Shown: positions 38,962-47,922, counted from the stretch's first letter. The stretch is 64,000 nt of DNA from Rhodobacteraceae bacterium LNNU 3342 (GCA_008711135.1 VUAW01000006.1:62001-126000); one strand, 5' to 3'. The notes: generated by a model not told the origin, from the letters alone. A program made the numbers and translations.

Positions 38962-39246
38962 CTTCTGGGTCGTCCTTGGTGCCTTGAAGGCGTTGTTGTC
39001 TATTGGATTGCGGTGCCCGGCCGCTCGTAAATGAGGACTTCCGAAACTCCGGCTTAGGAAGAGCCTAAGCAGCCGCTCCTTTGCGCAGGGTGAACCGTGA
39101 CGCCGTGGCGGCGGAACCTCGCGGCCGCCGACGGATGCAGTTTTTCAGTTGTAGATTAACAGGATGATCCCGGCCGCCGGGTGCCGTACCGGAGCCGCGC
39201 CGTACTGGAGCGCGGGCTCTGGCAGCCGCCGCATCATCGCTGGTGG
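38962..39246. other. Intergenic promoter region upstream of the TMADH-like operon
   Basis: Together with the adjoining terminator this makes a 328-bp gap without a gene. It contains the CTTAGG/CCTAAG palindrome listed separately. No open frame with a ribosome site and no RNA gene is seen. The promoter of the seven-gene operon should lie here, but no clear -35/-10 pair stands out. Confidence 0.5.
39052..39070. promoter_or_regulatory. Candidate LysR operator upstream of the TMADH-like gene
   Basis: GCTTAGG and CCTAAGC are perfect 7-base arms around AAGAG. The inner TAGGAAGAGCCTA fits T-N11-A. It lies about 90-110 bp before the flavoprotein start, the usual distance for a LysR activator site. 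The LysR at 40755-41735 is the nearest candidate. Confidence 0.5.
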
Positions 39247-39277
39247 AAAAAGATCATGAGCGCGGATGCTCATGATC
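39247..39277 (-). terminator. Rho-independent terminator after the aldehyde dehydrogenase
   Basis: Read on the minus strand, GATCATGAGC and GCTCATGATC form a perfect 10-bp stem with a six-base loop followed by five Ts, 13 bases after the stop codon. It separates the LysR/aldehyde dehydrogenase transcript from the TMADH-like operon. Confidence 0.85.
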
Positions 39278-39289
39278 CGGGCGGTTTGC

Positions 39290-40771
39290 CTAATATTTCA
39301 CCCAAACGGTCTTCAGCGCGCAGTACTTGTCAAAGCTGTGGATCGACAGGTCCCGACCAAAGCCTGACTGCTTTACCCCACCGAAAGGTGTCATAGCCGA
39401 AAGCGCATCGACCGTGTTCACCGACACGGTGCCTGCCCGCAGCTTGTCGGAAACCGACAACGCCCGCGACAGATCCCGCGTCCAGACCGAGGCCGCCAGC
39501 CCGTATTCGCTTTCGTTGGCGATGCGCAGCGCCTCTGCATCGTCGTCAAAGGGCGTGATGGCCAGCACCGGGCCAAAGATTTCCTCTTTCGCCAGCCGCG
39601 CGTCGGGGGAAACGTCGGTGAAGATGGTCGCGCCGATGTAGCAGTCGGACCCATCACGGGTTTCGCGCTGGCCGCCATGGGCAAGGTTCGCCTCGGCCCG
39701 GCCGATCTCGATATACTGCGCGACGCGGTCGGCGTGGGTCTTTTCGACCAGCGGGCCCATTCGGGTTGCCGGGTCAAGCGGATCGCCCATCGGCCATGCC
39801 TGCGCGGCCTCGATCACCTTGGCGGTGAATTCTTCCTGGACGGAACGATGCACCAGCAGCCGGGAATTGGCTGAACACACCTCTCCGGAATTGAACAGGA
39901 TGCCAAAGGCGGCCATCTGCGCCGCCTGGTCCAGATCGGCATCGGCAAAGACCAGGTTCGGGGACTTCCCGCCGGTTTCCAGCCAGACCTGTTTCATGTT
40001 GCTTTCGGCGGAATAGCCCATGAACATCTTGCCGACCTTGGTCGAGCCGGTGAAGACCAGCGCGTCCACGTCCGGATGCAGGCCAAGGGCGCGGCCCGCA
40101 TCCTCGCCAAAGCCCGGAACAACGTTCAGAACGCCATCGGGAAGACCGGCCTCGGACGCCAGTTCGGCCAGCATCAGCGCCGAGAGAGGTGACTGTTCGG
40201 CGGGCTTCAGCACCACCGAATTGCCCATGGCCAGCGCGGGGGCCAATTTCCAGGTCGCCATGTCCAGCGGGAAGTTCCACGGCACCACTGCCCCGATGAC
40301 CCCCAGCGGCATCCGCCGGATCATCGCAAGGTCGCGGCCGCCGGTAGGGGCGATTTCATCGTAAAGCTTGTCGATCGCCTCGGCGTGCCACTGGAAGAAA
40401 TGGGCCGATCCGGGGGCGTCGATGGTTGAACTGTCGGCGATGGGCTTGCCCATGTCGAGCGTATCAAGAAGCGCCAGTTCGGGGATGTTGTCGCGGATCA
40501 GCGCCGCGAGTTTCAGCAGCACCTCCTTGCGTTCCGAAGGGGTCTTGCCAGACCAGCGGCCATCCTCAAACGCGCGGCGGGCGGCATGAACGGCGGTGTC
40601 GATATCCTCGGCGCCGCCGCGGGCCACGTCGGTCAGCACCTGCGCATTGGCCGGGTTGACGGTCTCGAAACGGCGGCCACTGGCGGCATCCCGGAACTTG
40701 CCGTCGATAAACAGCCCGTTGCGGAACGTCAGCGAGCCCGCCAGCGCGCGCCAGTCAGGATTGATCGTCAT
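39290..40771 (-). CDS. Aldehyde dehydrogenase, PuuC-like
   Basis: 493 residues. General base Glu in LETGGKSPNL near residue 266, nucleophile Cys in NSGEVCSANSR near 300, NAD-binding FTGSTKVGK and GVIGAVVPWNFPLDM. Over its length it resembles gamma-glutamyl-gamma-aminobutyraldehyde dehydrogenase PuuC, a family that also includes betaine aldehyde-type enzymes. It would oxidise the amino aldehyde made by an amine or alcohol oxidase. It overlaps the LysR gene upstream by 17 bp and is closed by a strong terminator, so it forms a two-gene unit. Confidence 0.9.
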   Translation of the reverse strand: MTINPDWRALAGSLTFRNGLFIDGKFRDAASGRRFETVNPANAQVLTDVARGGAEDIDTAVHAARRAFEDGRWSGKTPSERKEVLLKLAALIRDNIPELALLDTLDMGKPIADSSTIDAPGSAHFFQWHAEAIDKLYDEIAPTGGRDLAMIRRMPLGVIGAVVPWNFPLDMATWKLAPALAMGNSVVLKPAEQSPLSALMLAELASEAGLPDGVLNVVPGFGEDAGRALGLHPDVDALVFTGSTKVGKMFMGYSAESNMKQVWLETGGKSPNLVFADADLDQAAQMAAFGILFNSGEVCSANSRLLVHRSVQEEFTAKVIEAAQAWPMGDPLDPATRMGPLVEKTHADRVAQYIEIGRAEANLAHGGQRETRDGSDCYIGATIFTDVSPDARLAKEEIFGPVLAITPFDDDAEALRIANESEYGLAASVWTRDLSRALSVSDKLRAGTVSVNTVDALSAMTPFGGVKQSGFGRDLSIHSFDKYCALKTVWVKY

Positions 40772-41735
40772 TGCTTCCCTCTCTGTCGTTTTTATTGTTC
40801 GGATACGGCAGGATCTGCATCCCGCCTACCTTGCCCGAGTTAATCATTTCCCTGCAGAAGTCGATGAAGCGGGTGATGGTAAGCGGCAGTTCGGCGCCCC
40901 GCATCGAGATGATGCCCATGCGCATCGGCCGCAGGTTGTCGGTGATCGGCACGAAGACCAACGGCGTGCCGTCCATCGCCACATTCGACACCGGCCTGAT
41001 GTTGGCGATGGAATAGCCGAAGCGGTTCGCCACCATGGCCCGCATCACCGACATGTCGCGGGTGCGTTCCGCGATCTTTGGCGTCACGCCTTCGGCGCGG
41101 AACAGGGACAGGAAATAGGCGGCGCTGTGCGGCAGGTCCAACAGGATCAGCGGATGGTCCGCCAGTTCATGGACCGACACCCCTTCGCGCTCTGCCAGCG
41201 GGTGGCCTTCGTGCAGGATGGCGTGGGGGGGCAGGGTGGCCAGCGGATGGAAGTCCATGTCGCCGGGGATTTCCAGGTCATAGGTCAACGCGATGTCGTA
41301 CCGCGCCAGGCGCAGGCCCTGCAGGATGTCGGCGTGGTCGCGCTCGTACTGGTAGAAGCTTACGTCCGGGTAGGTGTCGCAGAACGCACGGCGCAGGTAG
41401 GGGATGACCGCCTGGGCAAAGGTAACAAGGCAGGCGACATGCAACGGCCCCCGTACCTGCCCGGTGAGCTTGTTCGACAAGGCGTTCAGCTTGGCGGCTT
41501 CGGCCAGGATCAGCCGCGCCTGGTCCACGAATTCACGCCCGGACTGGGTCAGCGACAGGCCATGCGCGTGCCGTCGGATGAACAGGGTGATCCCGAACTC
41601 CCGCTCCAGCTGCGAAATCGCGGCCGAGACCGAGGGGGCCGAGACGTTCACCCGCTCCGCCGCCTCGGTGACAGAACCGTAATCAGCCACGGCAACCAGG
41701 TATTCCAATTGCCGAAGGGTAAAGCGCAGGGCCAT
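40755..41735 (-). CDS. LysR-family regulator
   Basis: 326 residues from the ATG at 41735, which has a GAGGAGG ribosome site; the longer frame upstream has no similarity to the family. The helix-turn-helix spans about residues 8-62 (YLVAVADYGSVTEAAERVNV, SAPSVSAAISQLE), followed by a LysR effector domain. Its end overlaps the aldehyde dehydrogenase start by 17 bp, so both are coupled. Likely targets are this pair and the TMADH-like operon, which has a T-N11-A palindrome upstream. Confidence 0.87.
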   Translation of the reverse strand: MALRFTLRQLEYLVAVADYGSVTEAAERVNVSAPSVSAAISQLEREFGITLFIRRHAHGLSLTQSGREFVDQARLILAEAAKLNALSNKLTGQVRGPLHVACLVTFAQAVIPYLRRAFCDTYPDVSFYQYERDHADILQGLRLARYDIALTYDLEIPGDMDFHPLATLPPHAILHEGHPLAEREGVSVHELADHPLILLDLPHSAAYFLSLFRAEGVTPKIAERTRDMSVMRAMVANRFGYSIANIRPVSNVAMDGTPLVFVPITDNLRPMRMGIISMRGAELPLTITRFIDFCREMINSGKVGGMQILPYPNNKNDREGSNDDQS

Positions 41736-41941
41736 TTTCGCCTCCTCATGAACCCTGCGACTGATAAGCATATATATCCCTTTGAAAAGGCCATGTCGCA
41801 GAACCCCCGCTTCGATCGCAGAGGCCAGCTTGTTTTCTAGGCGCCAGCGCAGGGCATGTGCCTGTTCCCGGTGCATCTGCACGGTATCATGGCAACCGAT
41901 GGTTAACTCTTCGCCATTTCCTGCGCAGAGAAGCAGCCTTC

Positions 41942-43174
41942 TCAGGCCACTTTGGCCAGACGCCCGGCTATATGTTCCGCCACATAATCAGCGTCATGCC
42001 ACACGCCCCAGATGAACGAGGACGCCCGGCGCGACAGCCACGGCAGCCCGATGAAGTAAAGGCCGGGGATCTCGGATACACCGCGCTGGTGAACCGGACG
42101 GCCTTTTTCATCAAAGGCGTCGAGCTTCATCCAGCCGAAGTCCTGCACGTATCCGGTGGCCCAGATGATCGTGGTGATGCCTTCTTCGGACAGATCAAGG
42201 TTCAGGATCGGGTTCACCACGCAGGCGGGATCGGGATCAAAATTGCGCGCATCGGGCTCTTCCGGCAAGTCCAGGCCGTTTTCGGCGACATAGGCGTCGG
42301 CCCGATCCAGAAGCGAAAGGTAGTTCGCGTCTCCCATCTCGATGTTGTTCTTCAGGTCGCTGGCAAAGGTGATGCGGCCATCCGCGTATCCTTCGGCGCG
42401 GCCAAGCAGGGTCATTCCCCGCGCTGCGAACTTGCGGAAGTCCACTGTGCGACCGCCGTGGGCGCCACTGACGGCGATAGTCACATGTTCGGTTCCGGGG
42501 GCGGGGGTGGTGGTGTCCCAGATGCCAAGCGCACCAAGCCACCACACGAAGTCCTTGCCGCGATAGCGCCGCGGCGGGCGGTCATGCGGGCCGACCGACA
42601 GATAAACCTTGCGCCCCGCCTCCATGAGCTCTTCCGCGATCTGCGCCCCGGACGATCCGGCGCCGATCACCAGAACCGCACCCTCGGGCAGTTGCTGCGG
42701 GTTGCGGTAGCGGTGCGAGTGGATCTGCGTCACCGGCGCGTCAGTCGGAACAATGGCCGGGAACACCGGCTTCTGGAATGCGCCGGTCGCGGCGACCACG
42801 TTGCGGGCGATGATTTCACCGTCAGAGGTCTGGACGCGGAAGCCGTCCGCGGCCTTTTCCAGCGATGTCGCCTCGACCCCGCAGCGGACGGGCGCGTTGA
42901 TCTGCCCGGCCAATGCCACGAAATATTCCACGACCCGGTCGCGCGGGGCAAAGGCATCGGGGTCCATTTCGTCGAAGCCCATGCTTGGAAACCGGTCATG
43001 CCAGACCGGGCCGTTCGCCACAAGCGAGTCCCACCGCGCCGTTCGCCAGCTTTCGGCGATGCGGTTCCTTTCCAGGATCAGATGGGGCACCCCGCGCCGG
43101 TTCAGATGCTCGCTTGTCGCCAGTCCGGCCTGGCCGCAGCCGATGATGAGCGTGTCCACGTGTTCAACTGACAT
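41942..43174 (-). CDS. Flavin-containing monooxygenase-like protein (CzcO/YUCCA-like)
   Basis: 410 residues from the ATG at 43174. FAD motif IIGCGQAGLATSEHL near residue 10, NADPH motif VIGAGSSGAQIAEELMEAG near 170, and ATGYVQDFGWMK near the C-terminus, which corresponds to the ATGY box of FMO proteins. Such enzymes N- or S-oxygenate soft nucleophiles; related bacterial genes are annotated CzcO. Its neighbour is the amine-related region, so an amine substrate is possible, but it is separated from the LysR by 206 bp and is not clearly part of that unit. It is not the trimethylamine monooxygenase type by its N-terminus. Confidence 0.8.
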   Translation of the reverse strand: MSVEHVDTLIIGCGQAGLATSEHLNRRGVPHLILERNRIAESWRTARWDSLVANGPVWHDRFPSMGFDEMDPDAFAPRDRVVEYFVALAGQINAPVRCGVEATSLEKAADGFRVQTSDGEIIARNVVAATGAFQKPVFPAIVPTDAPVTQIHSHRYRNPQQLPEGAVLVIGAGSSGAQIAEELMEAGRKVYLSVGPHDRPPRRYRGKDFVWWLGALGIWDTTTPAPGTEHVTIAVSGAHGGRTVDFRKFAARGMTLLGRAEGYADGRITFASDLKNNIEMGDANYLSLLDRADAYVAENGLDLPEEPDARNFDPDPACVVNPILNLDLSEEGITTIIWATGYVQDFGWMKLDAFDEKGRPVHQRGVSEIPGLYFIGLPWLSRRASSFIWGVWHDADYVAEHIAGRLAKVA

Positions 43175-43447
43175 TTCCGGATCCTTATGGAAGATGGGTC
43201 TGCGGCCCCGACGGCCAAGCTCTTTCCCAAGGGATAACGGGGCAGGGGTCGGACCAATATTACAGTTTCTCTCACCTCTGCTTAGCTGCGGCTGAACCCA
43301 GACCGGCGGGCCCTGGTCTTTGCCACCTGAGCCGGGAGCCAGACGCACGGTCGTGCGAAAGTTGCGGCGGCGGCTTGAGCCGGGTCATCATGCTGCTATC
43401 TGCTGTGGCATTCCGGGCCTCGGCCCGATGCGGTCAGGAGCACCTGC
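43175..43447. other. Divergent intergenic region between FMO-like and MipA genes
   Basis: 273 bp between the two divergent starts. The MipA ribosome site CAGGAG is at its right end. I see no palindrome, RNA gene or convincing promoter boxes. Confidence 0.4.
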
Positions 43448-44239
43448 ATGACACCCTTCATTGCGCGGACATCCCGGACACTGATGCTGGCCTTGACGGG
43501 GGCACTGCTTCCGGCTCTCGCCGCGGCCCAGACGCAGGGGACGGTCTTCACCTTCTCGCTCCGGGGCGGCGTCGAGGTGCGCCCCGATTATTTTGGTTCT
43601 GAAAGCTATGGCGTGGGGCCGGATCTTGGCTTCGGCTTCGGGGCGCTGGAACTGCCCGGTGGTTTTGCCATCGGCACGCCGGGGGCGCAGCCCTTTCAGG
43701 AAGGCCGGTTCGTGCGGGGCTCGTTCCGCTATATCGGCGAACGCAGCGCCGACGATCACCCGGAACTTGCCGGGCTAGAGGATGTCGAACGCGCGCTGGA
43801 ACTTGGCGTGGGGCTTGGTTACGTCGGGCCGGACTGGAGGGTCTTTGGCGACCTGCGTTACGGGGTCATGGGGCATAGCAGCTTTGTGGGCGAACTCGGC
43901 TTCGACGCCCTGTTCCGAGTTTCGGACAACCTGCTGATCCATGCCGGGCCGCGGGTCGATCTGGCCAGCAGCCGCTTTGCCCGGACCTACTTTGGCGTGA
44001 CGGAGGCCGAAGCCGGCGCCTCGGGACTTGATGCCTTCCAGCCGTCTGGCGGCGTGGTGTCGGTGGGGCTAGAGGTCGGGATGCGCTATGCGTTCAACGA
44101 CCGGTGGGCGCTGGTCGGCACGGCAAGCTGGGACCGGCTGCAGGATGACGCCGCACGTTCGCCCATCACGCGGCAAGGGTCAGAGGATCAGTTCGGCGTC
44201 AGTCTTGGCCTGTCCCGAAGTTTCCAACTGGGCGGCTGA
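43448..44239 (+). CDS. MipA/OmpV family outer-membrane protein
   Basis: 263 residues. A signal peptide (RTLMLALTGALLPALAAAQ) ends near residue 28. The remainder alternates polar and aromatic residues with Gly, as in small beta-barrels, with the family-type start FSLRGGVEVRPDYFGSE and a C-terminal strand ending LGLSRSFQLGG. MipA proteins were described as scaffolds for murein hydrolases, while OmpV-type relatives act as porin-like proteins. It stands alone on the plus strand and could be induced by stress. Confidence 0.8.
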   Translation: MTPFIARTSRTLMLALTGALLPALAAAQTQGTVFTFSLRGGVEVRPDYFGSESYGVGPDLGFGFGALELPGGFAIGTPGAQPFQEGRFVRGSFRYIGERSADDHPELAGLEDVERALELGVGLGYVGPDWRVFGDLRYGVMGHSSFVGELGFDALFRVSDNLLIHAGPRVDLASSRFARTYFGVTEAEAGASGLDAFQPSGGVVSVGLEVGMRYAFNDRWALVGTASWDRLQDDAARSPITRQGSEDQFGVSLGLSRSFQLGG

Positions 44240-44451
44240 GGGGGCTTCGGCAGGCCCGTTAACGGCGATCCCGAACCAACCGCCAGCCGCGCCCTTGAAA
44301 CATCCGACGGGGCCGCCAGCTATTCGGACGCTGACGGGCAGAAGGATGCGCTGGCAACATTCTGCAGGGGAACCGCCATCTGCCGTCCGCGAACCTATTC
44401 TGCCGAGGCCGGGGCGCTGTCGGCGCCACCGAAGGAAGCAAGGAGCACGCA

Positions 44452-45558
44452 ATGGCGAAGTCGAAGCTGTTCGAACCCATCCAGCTTGGGGAATTGTCGC
44501 TTTCCAACCGGATCGTCATCGCCCCGATGTGCCAGTACTCGGCCGAGGACGGGCAGATGAACGACTGGCACCTGACGCACCTGGGGACCCTTGCGCAGTC
44601 GGGCGCCGGGATCCTGACGATCGAGGCGACGGCCGTGGTGCCCGAAGGGCGCATCACCTATGCCGACGTCGGCCTTTGGGACGATGCGACCGAGGCGGCG
44701 ATGCGGCGTGTCCTTGAGGGCATCCGGCGTTGGTCGGACATGCCGATTGCGATCCAGCTTGCCCATGCGGGGCGCAAGGCGTCCACCGAAGTGCCGTGGA
44801 AGGGCGGCGCCCAACTTCCGCCCGACCACCCGCTTGGCTGGCAGACAGAGGCCCCCTCGGCAATCGGCTTCGATTCGCAGGACGTACCGCCGACCGCACT
44901 GGATCGGGCTGGGCTCGACAGGGTCCGCGACGCCTTTGCCGCCGCGACGGAACGGGCCGCTCGGCTGGGGATAGATGCCGTGCAGGTTCACGCAGCCCAC
45001 GGCTATCTCCTGCACTCATTCCTGTCGCCCCTGTCGAACCAGCGCGAGGACGAATACGGCGGCAGCCTCGAAAACCGGATGCGCTTCCCGCTGGAGGTTT
45101 TCGATGCCGTGCGCGCGGCCTTTCCCGCCGACCGGGCGGTGACGGTGCGCGTGTCAGGAACGGACTGGGTCGAGGGCGGATGGGACGTCGAACAGACCGT
45201 CGCTTTTGCCAAGGCGCTGGAAGAGCGCGGCTGCGCAGCGATCAACGTCTCCAGCGGCGGGCTGGACCAGCGGCAGGCGATCCCCGTTGGCCCCAGCTAT
45301 CAGGTACCGCTTGCGCGGCGGGTGAAGGAGGAGGTCTCGATGCCCGTCGTGGCCGTGGGCCTCATCACCGAACCGGAACAGGCCGAGGCGATCGTCGCCA
45401 CCGGCGACGCCGACATGATCGCCCTTGCGCGCACCGTCCTTTACGACCCGCGCTGGCCCTGGCACGCGGCAGCGCATCTGGGCGCCCGGGTCAAGGCAGC
45501 GCCGCAATACTGGCGCAGCCAGCCCTCGCGCTACCGCGACCTGTTCAACGTCGAGTGA
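44452..45558 (+). CDS. Old yellow enzyme-family NADH:flavin oxidoreductase, YqjM/XenA-like
   Basis: 368 residues, a single FMN barrel. IAPMCQYSA near residue 25 carries the Cys and Tyr of the YqjM/XenA subclass, [10 protein letters not shown] binds FMN, and [18 protein letters not shown] near residue 180 holds the two active-site His residues. C-terminal [11 protein letters not shown] contains the aromatic residue that closes the active site in the partner subunit. These enzymes reduce activated C=C bonds and nitro compounds with NAD(P)H. It lies 212 bp after the MipA-like gene and is a stand-alone gene, unrelated in role to the TMADH-like protein. Confidence 0.9.
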   Translation: MAKSKLFEPIQLGELSLSNRIVIAPMCQYSAEDGQMNDWHLTHLGTLAQSGAGILTIEATAVVPEGRITYADVGLWDDATEAAMRRVLEGIRRWSDMPIAIQLAHAGRKASTEVPWKGGAQLPPDHPLGWQTEAPSAIGFDSQDVPPTALDRAGLDRVRDAFAAATERAARLGIDAVQVHAAHGYLLHSFLSPLSNQREDEYGGSLENRMRFPLEVFDAVRAAFPADRAVTVRVSGTDWVEGGWDVEQTVAFAKALEERGCAAINVSSGGLDQRQAIPVGPSYQVPLARRVKEEVSMPVVAVGLITEPEQAEAIVATGDADMIALARTVLYDPRWPWHAAAHLGARVKAAPQYWRSQPSRYRDLFNVE

Positions 45559-45766
45559 CGTCCTGACGAGGCGCCGAAACTAGCGGCCGCATGTTGAGCG
45601 ACAACATGCGACCCTTTCCGTAATGTGCCAGTGGCCGCCGAGGGAGGTCCGCCCAGCGGTGCGGCGCGTAAGCAACGTTATGTTGCCTAATGCCGCCAAG
45701 GCGGCAGCGCCAGTGCCTCACGTCTCCGCGACCTGAAACCAAACGGCGTCTGCGCGGTTGAGAACC
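45559..45766. other. Intergenic region with three perfect inverted repeats
   Basis: In 208 bp there are CGCATGTTG-N5-CAACATGCG (45588-45610), GCAAC-N5-GTTGC (45672-45686) and TGCCGCC-AA-GGCGGCA (45691-45706). The first lies 30 bp after the oxidoreductase stop and may end its transcript, although only a short CCCTTTCC follows. The other two lie in the presumptive promoter/leader of the DHH-UvdE operon and may be operator or leader structure. Confidence 0.45.
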
Positions 45767-46825
45767 ATGTTCAGCCAACGGATACAAACTCAGGCCGAGG
45801 TGGGCGCCGCGTTCAGGACGGCGCTGGCCGGCTTTGATCCCGCACGGCGCCCGCTGATCCTGGGGCATTTCGATGCGGACGGGCTGTCGGCGGTGGCGAT
45901 CCTCGCCCGCGCGATGGAGCGTGCAGGCCGTCCCGCTGACCTGCGGATCACTGGCAAGGGCGAAAACCCCTGGTCGCCAACCCTGCGGCAAGAACTGGAG
46001 GAGCGTGCGCCCGGCGGCCTCATCGTGACCGATCTTGGCGTGCGCGAAGGCGACATCCTACCGGGGGTGCCGGTGCTGCTGATCGACCACCACGTCCCGA
46101 CAGGAACGCCCGGCACGGCCACCGTAATCTCTGGCAACGGCTGGGTGCCAGAGCCGACCTCGTCCCTTCTTGCCTATTGGTGCGCGCAGGGGCTGGGCGA
46201 TGCCGATGACCTGCTCTGGCTGGCGGCGATGGGGCTGATCGGCGACATGGCCGATCCCGACATCCCCGAACTGGCAGAGGCGCAGACGCGATACGGCAAG
46301 ACGGCGCTGCGGGATGCGGTGTCGCTGGTCAACGCGCCGCGCCGGACAGCCTCGGCCGATGCGGGGCCTGCGCTGGCGCTGTTGCTCAAATGCGCCTCGC
46401 CGAAGGAGTTGATCAAGGGTGATCACCCTGAAACTGCCCTTCTTCGCGCAGCCAAGGCCGAGGTCGCCGCCGCGCTGGACAGTGCCAAGCGCACGCCGCC
46501 CAAGGTGCGGGGCCAGATCGCGATGATCCGCTTTTCCTCGCCCTGCCAGATCCACCCGCTGGTGGCGCAAAGCTGGCGCGGGCGGCTGAAGGACAAGATC
46601 GTGCTGGCCGTCAACACCGGCTATCGGCCCGGATGGGTCCATTTCGCCGCACGCACGGCCACCGGCACCGATCTTATCCGGTTTCTTGCCGAACATCGGC
46701 CAGCGGGCGCGGGCGAGGAATATGGCAGCGGCCATGTGCAGGCCACCGGCGGCGCGTTGCGGCCGGCCGACTGGAACGAATTCGCCGCGCGGATCGGCTT
46801 TCCTGAAGAAAAGGTACCTGAATGA
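45767..46825 (+). CDS. DHH-family phosphoesterase/exonuclease
   Basis: 352 residues from the ATG at 45767, chosen over an in-frame TTG three codons upstream. DHH motifs are HFDADG (residues 34-39), VTDLGV, and VLLIDHHVP (Asp107-His108-His109), with GDMADP further on. The C-terminal DHHA1 domain has GSGHVQATGGAL. It is shorter than RecJ (about 570 residues) and lacks RecJ's extra OB-type domain, so it is a compact nuclease or nanoRNase-like enzyme using Mn2+. Its stop overlaps the uvdE start in ATGA, implying joint work on DNA. The direct substrate is inferred. Confidence 0.82.
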   Translation: MFSQRIQTQAEVGAAFRTALAGFDPARRPLILGHFDADGLSAVAILARAMERAGRPADLRITGKGENPWSPTLRQELEERAPGGLIVTDLGVREGDILPGVPVLLIDHHVPTGTPGTATVISGNGWVPEPTSSLLAYWCAQGLGDADDLLWLAAMGLIGDMADPDIPELAEAQTRYGKTALRDAVSLVNAPRRTASADAGPALALLLKCASPKELIKGDHPETALLRAAKAEVAAALDSAKRTPPKVRGQIAMIRFSSPCQIHPLVAQSWRGRLKDKIVLAVNTGYRPGWVHFAARTATGTDLIRFLAEHRPAGAGEEYGSGHVQATGGALRPADWNEFAARIGFPEEKVPE

Positions 46826-47922
46826 GCGATCGACCACTGCGGCTCGGCTTTCCCGTCAAGGTCATGGGGCGCCCGGGGTTCAAGAGCAACGACACAAGGC
46901 GCTGGCGGCAGAACCCGCATCTGAAGACCTCGCTCGAATACGTGGAGGCGATCCTCGATTACATGGTCGAGGTCGGGATCGACATGTATCGCCTGTCCTC
47001 GGATCTTGCGCCCTATGCCACCCATCCAGACATGCCGCAGTTCCACAACATGGTGGCCGAAAGCGACGCCGAACTTGCGGCGCTGGGGCGCAAGGCGCGG
47101 GCGCTGGACATGCGGCTGTCGTTCCACCCGTCGCAATATGTGCTGCTGAACAGTCCCGATCCGGCTCTGACGAAAAAGAGCATCTGGGACTTCAGCTCGC
47201 AGGCAGAGATGCTGGACCGGATGGAACTGGGGCCAGAAGCAGTCATGGTGACCCATGTCGGCGGCGTTTATGAGGATCGTGAGGGAAGCCGCGCCCGCTG
47301 GATCGAGGGGTATGAACAATGCCCCGAACATGTCCGCCGCCGCCTTGTGCTGGAAAACGACGACATCCGCTTTTCCGCCGCCGACGTGCTCTGGATCCAC
47401 GAACGCTGCGGCGTGCCGCTGATCTTCGACTACCAGCACTACTGGTGCCTGAACCCCGAAGGGCTGCCGCTTCGCCCGACGCTGGAACGGTTCATTCGGT
47501 CCTGGCCGGAAGGCGTGCGGCCCAAGATCCACTTCTCCTCCCCCCGGACCGAGATGCGGGAGATCAAGCGCAAGGTGACGGACAAGGAGCGCGAAGCCGC
47601 GAAATCCGCGACGCCGCCCCGGAAAGGCGCCCTGACCAAGAGCGTGGTGACGTCCACCTCGCGCATCAAGACGGTGCTGCTGCCCCCCGTCTGGACGGGG
47701 CACGCGGATTTCACCAATCCGTTCGAATTCGCGACCTTCATGCGGACGGCAGAGGGGCTGGATTTCGACGTGATGCTGGAGGCCAAGACCAAGGACCTCT
47801 CTCTTCTCAGGCTCCGGTCGGACCTGTTCCGCTATGCCCCGGATGTGGCGGCGCGTTTCGGCGTGGGCGCGGCCGAGGCCGAGGAGGTGGAGATGCCCGA
47901 GGTCGAGGAGGAACTCGACTAG
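46822..47922 (+). CDS. UV DNA damage endonuclease (UvdE/UvsE family)
   Basis: 366 residues of TIM-barrel UVDE type. LRLGFPVKVMG opens the barrel. YRLSSDLAPYATHP, LSFHPSQYVLLNS (metal His), VTHVGGVY, LVLENDD (metal Glu/Asp) and IFDYQHYWCL carry the metal-binding residues of the family, and a C-terminal MLEAKTKDLSLLRLR strand supplies a further Glu and Lys. UvdE nicks DNA 5' to UV photoproducts and some abasic sites, starting an excision path independent of UvrABC. The acidic tail (about 20 residues, Glu-rich) is extra. It is coupled to the DHH exonuclease gene. Confidence 0.88.
   Translation: MSDRPLRLGFPVKVMGRPGFKSNDTRRWRQNPHLKTSLEYVEAILDYMVEVGIDMYRLSSDLAPYATHPDMPQFHNMVAESDAELAALGRKARALDMRLSFHPSQYVLLNSPDPALTKKSIWDFSSQAEMLDRMELGPEAVMVTHVGGVYEDREGSRARWIEGYEQCPEHVRRRLVLENDDIRFSAADVLWIHERCGVPLIFDYQHYWCLNPEGLPLRPTLERFIRSWPEGVRPKIHFSSPRTEMREIKRKVTDKEREAAKSATPPRKGALTKSVVTSTSRIKTVLLPPVWTGHADFTNPFEFATFMRTAEGLDFDVMLEAKTKDLSLLRLRSDLFRYAPDVAARFGVGAAEAEEVEMPEVEEELD

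Noticed and set aside
36817-39030. 737-codon open frame on the plus strand over the TMADH-like gene
   Set aside because: Fully antisense to a gene with clear cofactor motifs; translated product has no recognisable family.
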